Source: Larix kaempferi (Eukaryota > Streptophyta > Pinopsida > Pinales > Pinaceae). From it: DNA of 64,000 bases. The notes beneath the pieces are model-generated. The model searched no databases and was not told the origin of the DNA. It worked only from the letters and a program-made list of their open reading frames with translations. Positions 46,386 through 58,273 of this stretch are shown here, piece by piece. Each line of letters starts with the position of its first letter. Position 1 is the stretch's first letter. The translations under genes were made by a program, and so were the position numbers. The stretch covers positions 14,806,501 through 14,870,500 of the forward strand of contig BSBM01001138.1 in the NCBI GenBank assembly GCA_027924585.1, read 5' to 3'.

Positions 46386-46867
46386 TTAAAAGGTGAAAAG
46401 TGCAATGTCTATAATATTCAGTCCTTGTTTGAATAGAAAGTTTATCAATTATTGTTTATTTTTTGATACAGTATCAAGAATATCTAGCTTTTTACATATA
46501 TAATTTTAGTAGTTTCCAAACAAGGCAGGAATTCTCTGTGTAATGTGTATAGGGACAGGTTACTTATGTTGAATATAATTGTCACTGATAACAAAAGTAT
46601 TCATTAATGAAAAAAGATATGATGACATGGCATGCATAATGATGTGGCACAGTTGATGAGGTTTCAAATCCACCTAATGGTGCTCTAGTACCTTCATGAT
46701 GTCATTGTTACAATTTGACCTAGTCATATAGAGATTTCTCAGTTTGGAGAAATTCTGAAAAATGGTTGTGTTGGAAAATTGGTCCAAGTAGCCTTGGGAA
46801 AATCCCCTCTGTACCTCATAGGATAATGATAAAAATTATATGAAACTATCATGCTATAGCTTGTTGA

Positions 46868-47545
46868 AGAGGCTATCTCACCATGGTCTCAGTTCTCAAA
46901 GACGATGTTTGATGACACAGATAATGGTATGCCAAAACAAGGTTTCAAGCTATTTTGCACCAGAGGGAGTAAAACGGCCTAAGTGGCCTCAAGAAAATGC
47001 ATGCCATAATTAATGTGTTAAAGTAAAGTCCCGCCCCATATGGTCATTCTGTAGCTTGTTGATTGGTCTACCTTACCATGGTCTCATTTTGTCCTGAAAG
47101 TGTCTAAGGAGGAAGTTATAGGTCTGCCAAAACAAGGTTTTAGGAAGTTTTGCACCAAGCTCAGTAAAATGCCTGCCTATGGAAAATGAAGATGAGTCTG
47201 ATTTAAATAAGCATAGGTATGCTCAGTGAAGTGTAATACATCATCTAGTGGCATTGGTTTAGGATTTTGGTGAAATAAAAAATCCACCTTAGAAGTTGCA
47301 AAAATTGTCCAAGTATAGAATTACTAGTAAAAATTGTCTGAGTGACCTCAGTAAAATGCCCAACATCTCTTGTGGTTGATGTCTTAAATCATTTTGAGAG
47401 TATGGATCTCTATAATGTTGTTTGGTGCATCCAACCATGGTCTCAATTGTCCAAAGAGTCTATGAGGAGAAAGATATAGATCTTCCAAAAGTGCCTCTCA
47501 GCCAGATTTGCACTACTCCAGTAAAATGCCCACCGAGGAGAGAGA
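46868..47545. repeat. Diverged ~185-bp tandem family
   Basis: CCATGGTCTCA lies at about 46882, 47076 and 47437. TGCCAAAACAAGGTTT follows at about 46930 and 47118, and AGTAAAATGCC-like words at about 47165, 47350 and 47520. The spacing is about 185-195 bases, with one double interval. Later units, with ACATGTGCGAAATAT, lie at 55135 and 55348. Confidence 0.65.
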
Positions 47546-48020
47546 AAGAAGCTTCAGAGGATGAAACTAGTCTTTATAGAATCGCCTTGATGGCCTCTAC
47601 CCATTGGGTGTCTCACACTTCAAATTTGATGAAAATAAAAATCTCATCATGTTGACCTAGGGTTTGACAATTTTGCCTAAGTGTCAAATCAACAGTTTGG
47701 AAGGTTATTTTCAAATGCCCACCAGATGATGTGTGTGTGTTAGTAAGTTCATATTTTGACATGGTATTTTCATTGTTGAAGTGGCTATCCAAAATTGCTT
47801 TTATTTTTCCTTATGGTGATCACATGAGCAAGAAACCAATCTGCCAAAATGGAAGAAAATTTGTTTTACATATGAAGACAAAAATTTGACTAAGTGTCAA
47901 AATCACATGGTTGATGAGGAATTTGGAAATTCCCGCAAGGAGGTGTCCTTCTGCTGATAAAATCCACCAGTTAGCATGATCCTATTCCTTGATGAACTGG
48001 CTATCCATCCATGTTGTCAG

Positions 48021-48710
48021 TGTTAATTTTTCAGAATTTACTTCCATCTGATCTAGAATCTTAACTGAGAGAAAAACATGTATAGCATATCTATAGCATA
48101 TCAATCATGGACACAATAATGCAAGAACACAAGAGACACAGAGTTTTACTTGGGAAAAACCATAAAGGTGAAAAACCCCAATAACTTCCTCAGAGATAGA
48201 TAGATCAATGATACAACCTAAGCATAAAAGATAGACATCTCCTAGCAGCAGCTTCTCCTCCTCCACAAGTGCGCCACTCTCCAAAGAGTGTGTGAGAGAA
48301 TAGAATGATCAAATAGAGTGCCTCCCACACTCTATTTATACTTGACTTTACTTGCCTAATAACCTTTACTAGGTCTTCCTTAACTTAACCACATAACATA
48401 ATGCTGACTGGGCCGACACCCAATAGGGTGTTCTAATAACCCTTTGACCCACATGGCCGACCCCCAATAGGGTGGTCTAATAACCCTTCGACCCACATGA
48501 CTTATATAGGGCCGACACGAACAAGGTGGTCTAATAACCCATCAAGTATAAGTTACGACACTTACAATATAAATTATGACACTTCCATATAGAGGAATAA
48601 TAACATCTCTATAGGAATACAAACACTTCCGTATAGAGGAATAATACCATCTCTATAGGAGTACAATATACATATATGAAATACATTCCGAAGTTACATA
48701 TACATCAACA
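48021..48710 (-). mobile_element. CopiaC 3' LTR
   Basis: Plus-strand TGTTAATTTTTC to ACATCAACA. A polypurine tract (minus-strand AAGAGGGAG) adjoins 48711. TATA-like TATAAATA at 48333-48340. Confidence 0.94.
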
Positions 48711-50143
48711 CTCCCTCTTAACTAGGAAGGTATTTCTTGACACAGGTCTTCTAGCACAAGTATTCTTCTCTAGATCATCGTCACTGGATAATCGTCATCG
48801 TCATTGTCACTGCTGCTGCTATCTCAATCAATCTCTGAATCTACTCATCATAGGAAGTTCTACAGAGCCAGTCCTTTTTCATACTAGATGTAGGCCCACT
48901 ACCTGTAGGTCTTCATCATCTGTGCGAACGGTCTGATAGAGGTGGTGTTTCAGGACTAATTTTATGTGTTGATGCAACACCTGACAAGAGTATCCTAGGA
49001 ACATTTATGTGCCTAAGCACAACTGACAAGATCTCCCAGGACTGATTACATGCATCCCCTTCACAATACCTTTGAAGAGCATCCCAGGAATATTTATGTG
49101 CCGCAGCACAACTGGCAAGATCTCTAAAGAGAATCCCAGGACTTATTACGAGCACACAGCTCAACCTCTCGGATCTCCAGGACTGATTACATGTGAATAG
49201 ACAATACCTTTAAAGAGCATCCTAGGAACATTTATGTGCCGCAGCACGACTGGAAAGATCTCTAAAGAGCATCCGAGGACTTATTATGAGCACACAGCTC
49301 AACCTATCGGATCTCCAGTACTTATTACATGTCTCCGTAGTAATACCTCATCCCAAGACTGATTACGACCACATAGCTCAACCTATCATATTTCTGAGGA
49401 CTGATTACATGCTATTTGCACAACCTGCCACATATCATCTCTGACCTCCAAGTATCAACATGATACTCATGATCTGACTAATCATCATCGCACGAAGCAT
49501 CATCTTGATGCTCATGATCATACTGATCATCATCACTATACCGTCCTAATACATATCATCTGGAGCAACATCCTAAAGCTCGTCATCCATGATCATCCTG
49601 ATCATATAATGCATCTACCTGATGCATACATAGTATCTGCCTGATACATATCATCATACATGATCTACCTGATCATACAATGTATCTACTTGATACATAT
49701 ACAAATACATGATCCACCTGATCATACCTGATACATATCAACATACATGATCCACCTGATCATACAATGTATCCACCTGATACATACGCATATACATAGT
49801 CCACGCATCCCACATGATGCATATACATATACATGATCCAACTGATCATATCCAGCATCCAACATGATGCATACATACATACATATAAATGATCCAACTA
49901 ATCATATCCAGCATACATACATACATATAAATGATCAACCTGATCATATCCAGCATCCAACATGATGAATACATACATATACATATAAATGATCCAACTG
50001 ATCATATCCAACATCCAACATGATGCATATACAGAGCAATAACTGGAGCATCGTCCTGATGCTCATCATACAACGCTTACATCCACAGCCATGGAAGGAT
50101 CCTTCTATCACCATGCTCGAAATGGCTCCTGCAAATGTGTCCA
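48711..50143 (-). repeat. CopiaC repeat-rich region between pol and 3' LTR
   Basis: Two blocks. From about 48985 to 49360, a unit of about 170 bases occurs twice, marked by AACATTTATGTGCC and GAGCACACAGCTCAACCT. From about 49430 to 50070, a minisatellite built on ATACATGATCCACCTGATCAT and related words (containing the palindrome TGATCA) recurs at irregular 40-55 base spacing. No frame of note. Such non-coding space between RNase H and the LTR is unusual for copia, where it is normally short. Confidence 0.75.
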
Positions 50144-51480
50144 TCACTTCTTCCTTGAAGTGTCATTAATCTGAAGAACACCAAGCCTCTCTCTGAAGTA
50201 CTCGAACTTCACCCTGGATAGTTTTGTTAGCACATATGCAACCTGCTCATCTGTCACAACGTACAGGAGCTTCACTACTCCTCTCTGCACCATATCCCTG
50301 ATATAGTGATATTTGATCTCAAAGTGCTTTGACCTGTCATGAAACACTGGGTTCTCAGATAGCTTCACACAACTTTGGTTGTCAAAAAAGATACCAGTAG
50401 CGTCCAGCGGGAGATCAAATAACTCAGACAGTAGCTTTCGAAGCCATACTGCCTTACAACTAGCCAAACAGGTTGCAACATACTCTGCCTCGGCTGTACT
50501 CAGTGCTACACAGGACTACTTCCTGCTAAACCAAGATATCACACCTGTTCCCATACTGAAGTAGCACCCAGAAGTGCTCTTCCTATCTGCAGCACTTCCT
50601 TCGCAATATGAATCAACATAAACCTGCAGGTTAACCTTTTGATTCGCATCATACTTGAGCCCATAATCAATTATACCCTTCGGGTACCTCAGAATATGCT
50701 TTACAGCAACCAAGTGAACACCTCTCGGATCCGTCAGGAACTAGCTCAATGTGTTCACTGCAAAGCAAATATCTGGTCTTGTGTTCGTCAGGTACATCAA
50801 GGACCCAATCATCTGACGATACATAGTGACATCAACCGACTCGGATGAAGCATCACCAAGAAGCTTCAGGTTCAATTCCATAGGTGTGGCCATGGCCTTG
50901 CATTCCATCATCCTCAACCTCTTCAAGATCTCTACTGCATACTTCCCTTGTCCAAGGAATATTCCATCTGCACTCTGCCACACCACCATACCTAGAAAAT
51001 AGTGCATCATCCCCAAGTCCGTCATCTCGAATTTGGAAGCAAGCTTCCACTGCGTGTCGGCAATCAATCTATCTTCTCCTGTGATAAACAGGTCATCCAC
51101 CTACAAAAGTAGTGTCACTGGATTGCCTTCCTCAACCTTGTGGTAAAGGTTGGAATCCGCTTTACTCTTGGTGAAGCCCAAACTAGATAGAAAGTTGTCT
51201 ATCCTACCATACCAAGTTCTGCACATATATTAATCCCTGTCATGTGTCGCATAACCAAGTGGCTTCTCCACATACACTTCTTCTTCAACTACACCATTCA
51301 AGAAAGTTGTCTTGAAATCCATCTGGTGTATCTTCCACTTCATTACTGCAGCTAGAGCAAGTACTGATCTAATGGAAGTGTATTTGGGTACAGGAGCAAA
51401 AGTCTCTATGCTACCACCTGCAGCATGCTTGATCTTGTAGATTCTCTTGGAAGTCACTACACACTCCCCTTTAGGTCTTG
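50144..51480 (-). pseudogene. CopiaC reverse transcriptase and RNase H
   Basis: One minus-strand frame. It reads VVTSKRIYKIK, then (with about 20-25 residues deleted) ETFAPVPKYTSIR, QMDFKTTFLNG, the active site VDDLFITGE (the Tyr of YVDD changed to TAG), FEMTDLGMMHYFLGM, GSLMYLTNTRPDICFAV, then RNase H: YVDSYCEGS, RKSTSGCYF, LSTAEAEYVA, FDNQSCVKLSENP and KHFEIKYHYIRD. Stops: TAA at 51230, TAG just before the VDD box, TAG at 50741 and TAG at 50516, the last two in place of a likely Gln. Confidence 0.9.
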
Positions 51481-51539
51481 GGATTGCATCCCAAACATCT
51501 TCATGATCGACTGGTACTCCTCGATCATAGCATTCTTCC

Positions 51540-54408
51540 TAGATCCTGGGAACTTCAATATCTTCAATATTTTTAATAGATAACTTTATTGCTGAACAAA
51601 TGTTGTAGTCCTTCTTTTGTAGGTGATGGTATACGATCTTTCCTACACAACAAGTTAAATTGCATGATTAGAAAACATCTCATAGTTCTCAGAACAAATT
51701 CTTACCCATAAGGAAATATGTCATACAATCATGCAATTATCTTAGCCAATGCTTCAATACAACATTTATCCATATCCCGTCACTTTCTAGATGCCTTCCA
51801 ATCTCTACCAAAACATTGTTAAGAGTGTGCACAACTCCCAACATGTACAGTGACAAAGGCCACTTACCCATGTATATTAGTAGTATACTGTTCATCAATG
51901 CAACTATTCTAATATGAATAATACACAACCTAATTCTAGGAACATGAGTATATACATTATTGAACAGTATTATTTAAACAATAAATTATGCAAGAAATGA
52001 TAGTTCAAATACTTATCTTTGTTTGTTTTTTGGGTTGACTCCCTCTCATTCTTTGCTTCTTTTCTGCAACTCCATTCTGATGTGGATTGTGAGAAGTGGT
52101 CAACTCCCTCTAAATATTTGCATCCTTGCAGAAACTACTGAAGTGTGCTCCTTCTTGATCTTTGCTTCCTTGCAGGAACAACTGGAGTGTGCTCCCTCTT
52201 GATCTTTGCTTCCTTGCAGGAACAACTGGAGTGTGCTCCCTTTTGATCTTTGCTTCCTGGATTACCTGTCCTTGAACTTATATCCATCACTTATGCATGC
52301 TTATTAGTATCATCATTGTGTTATCCTCGAGGTCTCATACATAATCACACATTTATTAGTATAATCTTAATACTATCAAAACAAAATAATCTTAAACATG
52401 TATAGTCATGATCATTTCAAACATAGATAATAAACATTAGTATTCAAGGTTTCAGGGAAATCTTCTTTTACTCATGCATATTCTTATTTGATCATAGGAC
52501 TCTTCTGGTTAGTCAAATCATCAATCAAGATAAGAAACATAATATGCATACACCCATGATTATTCAAACCTATGAATAATTATTATCAATCATGCCATGT
52601 ATACTTATATAAGAGATCCTATCACAAGGTAGGATTCTAACTTGATATAGGAAAAACATACCTGGATTAGTATGTTAGGTAGTTATGTCTAACATACCCA
52701 CCTGATGTCTTCTTGTTCTCTTTAATGACTTGTGCTAGTAACCTGCATATCTCATAAGTTAACATTTATAGAACCAAGTTATACATACTTTGTAAATAGA
52801 TCTTCTAAGTGATCCATGACAATGGATGAATCTTTGTCTTCATGTCACCATGATCATATGTTCTTGAACTAGAACATGATTTGTCTTTCTTGGTGTACCT
52901 TTCATATTAGCGGACAACATAAACCTCATACATCACCATAATGCATTACTACAATCATAAGTGTCAACATCCTAATCAATGAATATCTTCTATCATGCAT
53001 TCATAATTTTATTAAGGTGATACGACAAGTCTAAATTTAATCAAGATTGTACTAACCGTAATAATATGAAGACAACATACCATAAACTTAATCATGAACA
53101 AATCTTGAAACATACCTGGATAAGTCATACCTGTTGAGATTGCTTGTAATCTTCTTATGTAAGGCCTTAGCCTCATCTCCCTCTGAAACAAGAACTTCTT
53201 CACTTATGCAGGTGACCAATCCATTCTCTTCTAGGATTAACCCAATCCACTTGATTTGCAGAAACTAGATTTGGAGCTGGATTAGGGTTTGTTAGAGAAA
53301 CCCTAAAAATTCAAACTTTGAATTTCAAACTTCTGAAAGGATAGAAGGATGTGCCTTGATGAGCTGATCAAGCTGGTATACTCAGAATTTGAAAACTACA
53401 AAGTTTCACCCCTCAAAATTGCCTTTGAAACTTTCAGATCTTCTAGACAGGACCCCAAACTAGGGTTTGATAAAGCCCACCCTTCTTCCCAACCAAAAGG
53501 TTCGATCCAAATCTCTAAGCTTCTATTTTTCTGAGGAGCTTCCAGCCTTGGTCACAGATTTCAAAAATTCCCATTTTTTTGCAAAAGCCCTAATTTTCCA
53601 CTTTTCTTATCAAAGTCCCAAATTAGGGTTTGATCAATCTCGGCCTTCTGACCAACCAAAAAACCTGATCTTGGTCTCTAAATTTTGATTTTGATGATTA
53701 GAATTCAGCTATAGTCTTCGATTACAAAAATTCCAACTTTCTCCGAAACCCTAAATTCCGGAAGCCATGAATGAAGGTGCTTAAAAATAATTATGTTTTG
53801 ACAGAAATATGTACCTAATTTTTTTTGGTGTAAATCCAAACTTTTCAATCCACAGGGTCTGAAAATGTTTCATGTGGTAGCCTAACCTGTCATATTTCCA
53901 ACCCCACAAGTTTGACCTCAAATGGATTTTCTAAGAGAGAGTTATGCCAAGTGTCGCAATGTAACCTGTTTATGGGATAAAACAGGAGAGCGAATTTGTA
54001 CGGTGTGCCACATGTCACTGATTCTGTTTCAGCCTCTGAAAAAAGTTGCCTGAGAAATTACATTCCGTGCACTACCTGTCAATTTTTATGAAATTTCATT
54101 TGGATCTTCCTATCCCAAGTCATGACATTTTTTCCAAGGTCACCTTTTTATGACTGCGATCTAGAAGAGGCAGAAATCCTATATTGAATAGATCATAAAT
54201 CACAAAGTACAATGAATTAGAGGTTTTCCTTTGGACACAAGGTACATGGGGATCTTAGCTTCTCCCTGTACGATTTTCAGACCCTGAAACCTCGCCAGAA
54301 TTTATTTATAACGAAATTTATACGATGACTAGTTTTTTCTATATCAAGCCCTAGCTTCGCAATTGCAACAAGTGTCATACATGCCATACCATGCCTTCTT
54401 TCAGGATA
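51540..54408 (-). other. CopiaC inner region without readable gag
   Basis: Where gag, protease and integrase should lie, I can read only one scrap: minus-strand PHQNGVAEKKQRM at about 52040-52085, the integrase Glu motif. A 44-bp tandem repeat follows at 52135-52262, and a pair of about 170-base repeats containing TAGGGTTTGAT lies near 53454 and 53624. The rest is AT-rich, without motif. Either foreign DNA replaced gag or it has decayed. Confidence 0.6.
52135..52262. repeat. 44-bp tandem repeat
   Basis: AGTGTGCTCC recurs at 52142, 52186 and 52230, exactly 44 bases apart, each followed by TTGATCTTTGCTTCCT. Confidence 0.95.
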
Positions 54409-54420
54409 GCTCTGATACCA
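54409..54420 (-). promoter_or_regulatory. CopiaC primer-binding site
   Basis: Minus-strand TGGTATCAGAGC, exact complement type for initiator Met-tRNA, immediately inside the 5' LTR. Confidence 0.95.
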
Positions 54421-55112
54421 TGTTAATTTTTCAGAATTTACTTCAATATGATCTAGGATATTAACTGAGAGAACAACATGTATAGCATATATACAGCATA
54501 TCAATCGTGGACACAATAATGCAAGCACACAAGAGACACAAAGTTTTACTTGGGGAAAACCATAAAGGTGAAAAACCCCAATAACTTCCTTAGAGATAGA
54601 TAGAGCAATGATACAAACCAAGCATAAGAGATAGACATCTCCTAGCAGTATCTTCTCCTCCTCCAAAAGTGTGCCACTCTCCAAAGAGTGTGTGAGAGAA
54701 TAGAATGATCAAACAGAGTGCCTCCCACATTCTATTTATACTTGACTTGACTTGACTTGCCTAATAACCTTTACTGGGTCTGCCTTAACTTAACCACATA
54801 ACATAATGATGACTGGGACGACACCCAATAGGGTGGTATAACCCTTTGACCCACATGGCCGACCCCCAATAGGGTGCTCTAATAACCCTTCGACCCAAAT
54901 GACTTATACAGGGCCGACCCCAACATGGTGGTCTAATAACTTATCAAGTATAAGTTACGACACTTACAATATAAATGACGACACTTCCGTATAGAGTAAT
55001 AATAACATCTCTATAGGAATACAAACACTTCCGTATAGAGGAATAATACCATCTCTATAGGAGTACAATATACATATATGAAATACATCCCGAAGTTACA
55101 TATACATCAACA
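54421..55112 (-). mobile_element. CopiaC 5' LTR
   Basis: Matches 48021-48710. TATA-like TATAAATA on the minus strand at 54733-54740. Confidence 0.94.
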
Positions 55113-55489
55113 GTCAACTTTCTAATTGGTGCTCACATGTGCGAAATATCAATCTACCAAGAGTAAGAAAAATATTATTTTGCAACAAAAAACTGGCCAA
55201 GTGTCAAAATCAGAAAGTGGAAAAGGCATTTGGAAATTCCCGCCAAAGAGTTTCCTTGTGCTGATAATTTATCTAGATGACATGTGCATGCTCCCTAGTG
55301 ATTTGGTCATCCTGCTGTGGTATTAGTTTCCTCATTGATGCTCACATGTGCGAAATATTGATTTGCCAAAACGAAGGAAAAACATATGATTCACTGTTTA
55401 AGATTAATAAACAGGAAATTAATTTTTGAAGAGGCACAATGATGAAAAGGCATGAGCTCAGTTTGAATAGATGCAATGATTGAAGGGTA
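55113..55489. other. Continuation of the tandem repeat family
   Basis: Sequence that followed 48020 before CopiaC inserted. Two units about 213 bases apart share GCTCACATGTGCGAAATAT (at about 55126 and 55339). No gene. Confidence 0.6.
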
Positions 55490-55956
55490 AGTCATATAAT
55501 ATATAAACACACATTTTAGATGGAAGAAAAGTGTCTTGGGTTTCCAGGTTGAAGGAGCAGCAAGAACAAGCCAAGACCAGTGAAGTTCCAGAGTTGAAGA
55601 AAAGAAGTTCAGGAAAATATGAAGAAGACAGAATAGGGTGGAAGGGTGGTTCTAGGGAAGGTTGCAGACTGCTATGGGTGTTTGTGCATCCAAACAGTTG
55701 TAGCTGAAAAAATAGGGTGTTGGTGCATCCTTCAGTTGTAGCTAAAAAATTGGGTGTTGGTGCATCCAGCAAGTTGGAGCTTGCAAATTGATTGTAAAAA
55801 TAATTTTGCAGTATTAGAAAGTATTGGTGGTTTTCCCAAATGGGATTCCACGATAAAATTGTGTCTTCTATCTTCTTGATTCAATTTTTAATTGTGATAA
55901 AATTTAAAATAGTGTAATATTAATTCACCCCCCTCTCAGTATTTCCTAATATTCCA
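55490..55956 (+). mobile_element. CopiaD 5' LTR (right part)
   Basis: Ends with TTCACCCCCCTCTCAGT and ATATTCCA just before a primer-binding site, the usual layout of a plant copia 5' LTR end. TATA-like TATATAAA at 55500-55507. A ~38-base repeat with GTGTTGGTGCATCC occurs three times (55678-55790). The left edge of the LTR is not clear. Confidence 0.65.
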
Positions 55957-55961
55957 AAAAT

Positions 55962-55973
55962 TGGTATCAGAGC
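55962..55973 (+). promoter_or_regulatory. CopiaD primer-binding site
   Basis: Exact TGGTATCAGAGC, initiator Met-tRNA type. Confidence 0.95.
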
Positions 55974-56023
55974 AGGCTCTTCATTAAAACATTAAAACAT
56001 TTGAAGAGAAGTATTTTATCACT

Positions 56024-57715
56024 ATGGATCAGCCTGTAAAAGTATCCTCCAAGGCTCCATTGTTCAATGGAGAAGATTATGCTTTCTGGAGCATCAGGAT
56101 GAGAAGTTATATAATGTCTCTTGGATTGGATGTTTGGATGTCAATACAAGCAGGGTAAACATTTCCTGAAGACACTCCTACAGACCTTGAAGGAATTAAA
56201 AAATTTGGAAGCAATGCCAAAGCTGTTAATGCAATTATGGAAGGATTAAACAAGACAGTTTTTTCCAAAGTAATGAATTGTCAAACAACAATGGAAATAT
56301 GGGACAAATTGCAGACCATCTATGAAGGAGACACTAAAGTAAAAAGAGCTAAACTCCAAACTTTTAAAACTCAATTAGAAATTTTGAAAGTGAAGGAAGA
56401 AGAAAACATTTCAGAATATTTTGGGAGAGTGGACGAGATTGTGAATGCTATTCAAGGGCTAGAATAAGAATTGGAAGAAAAAGAGATAGTTGAGAAAGTA
56501 CTAAGATCTCTTCCAATGATTTACAATCCTAAGATTTCCATAGTAGAATATAGAGAAAATATTGACAAACTCACCATGGATAAGCTCTATGGAATTCTTA
56601 TAGCCTATGAAATGAGGATTGGGAAAAACAATTCTCAAAATAAGGAAGCAGCTTTTAGAGTATCAAAAATAGATAATAAGTCTAAAACAAAAATCTAAGC
56701 AAAGGATCCTGATGATGAAGAAGTACTTCTAGTTAAAAATCTTAAGATAGGTATTGGTAAGTTCAAAGGGAAATTTCCTTTGAAATGATTTAACTGTGGG
56801 GGAATTGGTCACTTTTCCAACAAATGTCCTTATTCCAAACAAGAAGAAGAAAGTGAGTGCCCTGATAACCTCAAGAAAAACAAAAAGGTTTTTAAGAAGA
56901 AAAAAAAGAAGATCTTCTATTCCATGGATGACAGTGAGTCCAATGAAGATGAAGAAGAAGAAGTTCTATTCATGGGAGTAGAACATAAAATCCTTGAATA
57001 AAATGAAAAGGTTGAAGCAGATTTCAAAACAGAACTTAACAGTGTTGTTGAAGAATTAGAAGGAATTATTTTTAAATTAAAAAGTCAACTTCATAAAGCC
57101 TGTGAAGAAAGGGACAATCTAGAACAACAGCTCAAGGAACAATAAGGAAGATTAGAAAAACTTGAAGTTGAATTGAACATGTTTAAGAAAAAGACCTATG
57201 AAGAGTCCCTTCAAAGAAAATTCAAGAGGAGCTCAAATGCTCTAGATGACATTCTAAGCTATCAATGGTCACTTATCAATAAGACTGAACTAGGTTATGG
57301 CAATGGAAAGAAGTTAGAACAATCCTCTCTCATAAACAAAGGTGGAAATAAAATGAGTTATGCTGGAGAACTTATGAAACCAGTTGTTCAGAATCATAGT
57401 AAAAAAGTTGCACTTTCAAAACAGGACAGGTAATGTCCCAAGTAAACATCAACAACTCTTTTTGGGAAATTATTATGCCTGCAACAACTTTGGACATATA
57501 TCTAGAAATTGCAAGTTAAATACTCCTATTGGGAAAAGGCCTACATCTCATTCTCTATCGCATAAGAAAAATGGCGCTAGAAGTGATTTGAAAGGAAGAA
57601 TGTTGATACCTATGAAGAATGATAACCCAAAACATCAAGGCAATGGAGAAAAGACAGTTTGGGAGAAGAAGGAAGACTTGGAATTTTCATTAGCTCTATG
57701 TGCAACATAAAACAA
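56024..57715 (+). pseudogene. CopiaD gag
   Basis: A start at 56024 opens LFNGEDYAFWSIRMRSYI, the conserved Gag beginning, then TTMEIWDKLQTIYEG and TFKTQLEILKVKEEENISEYF (helical core), EKVLRSLPMIYNPKI, and a first zinc knuckle FNCGGIGHFSNKCPY near 56790. A coiled-coil stretch follows (57000-57180, LKSQLHKACEERDNLEQQLKEQ). After a frameshift a second, incomplete knuckle-like segment CNNFGHISRNC appears near 57480. Its long size and coiled coil point to the Tork/SIRE-like copia group. Stops are mostly TAA and TGA, unlike the TAG-rich decay elsewhere. Confidence 0.85.
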
Positions 57716-57727
57716 AATATCTGACAT

Positions 57728-58273
57728 GTGGATATTGGATGTTCAAAACATATGACAAGAGACCCACATAAATTTATAACTCTAAAAAGAAATCAAAGAG
57801 GAAAAGTCACTTTTGGAGATAACCTATCCTCTGAAATAATTGGGAAAGGTGCAGTGGCTCTTAGAGACAAGATGAAAGCTAAAAATGTTCTACTAGTAAA
57901 AGACTTAAAACCAAATTTGTTAAGTGTAATAAAGACATGTGATCAAGGATACATATGTATATTTGATTCCAAAAAATGTGAAATCAGAAATAAGGATTCA
58001 GGAAAAATTGTTGGGACTGTTGTGAGAACCTCAAGTAATGTGTATATCCCAGAAAATGAAGAACAATGTCACATGAGTCAAATTGATGAAAGATTGCTAT
58101 GGCATAGAAGGATGGGACACTTGAGCTTTGAAAACCTTGTAAAAATTAGTAAGAAGAGCGTTGTAAGAAATTTATCATATAGCCACCAAACCATGTTTGT
58201 AGACACTATCTTCACGGGAAGCAAACAAGAACTAGCTTCAGGGTCAAAGAGAATACAACTTCTCAGCCATTAG
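57728..58273 (+). pseudogene. CopiaD protease and integrase zinc region
   Basis: DIGCSKHMTRDPHKF is a copia protease loop with the usual DSG changed to DIG, so the active-site Ser/Thr is lost. VLLVKDLKPNLLSV and ERLLWHRRMGHLSFENL follow: the latter carries the His pair of the integrase zinc region. In frame with the start of gag. A frameshift near 58200-58260 separates it from the integrase core. Confidence 0.88.

Larger units (their letters stand above)
46000..48020. other. Unassigned DNA with decayed tandem repeats
   Basis: No gene is recognisable. Repeats: 46215-46385 (about 42-base units) and a diverged long-period family from about 46690 on, whose copies share CATGGTCTCA, TGCCAAAACAAGG and AGTAAAATGCC. 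The short frame at 47422-47655 reads through one of these repeats and has no domain. Confidence 0.6.
48016..55117 (-). mobile_element. CopiaC: Ty1/copia element, gutted
   Basis: Element 48021-55112 with LTRs of 690 and 692 bases. Flanks are GTCAG on the left and GTCAA on the right, a likely 5-base duplication with one change. Minus-strand order: primer site, then about 2.3 kb without readable gag, an integrase scrap, RT, RNase H, a repeat-rich region, polypurine tract, LTR. It splits a tandem repeat whose units continue on both sides. Confidence 0.92.

Noticed and set aside
49430-50070. Regularly spaced palindromic repeats considered as a CRISPR-like array
   Set aside because: Spacing is irregular, spacers are themselves repeat variants, and the context is a plant retrotransposon.
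54277-54684. 135-codon minus-strand frame
   Set aside because: Runs across the CopiaC LTR edge and primer site, so it is not a gene.
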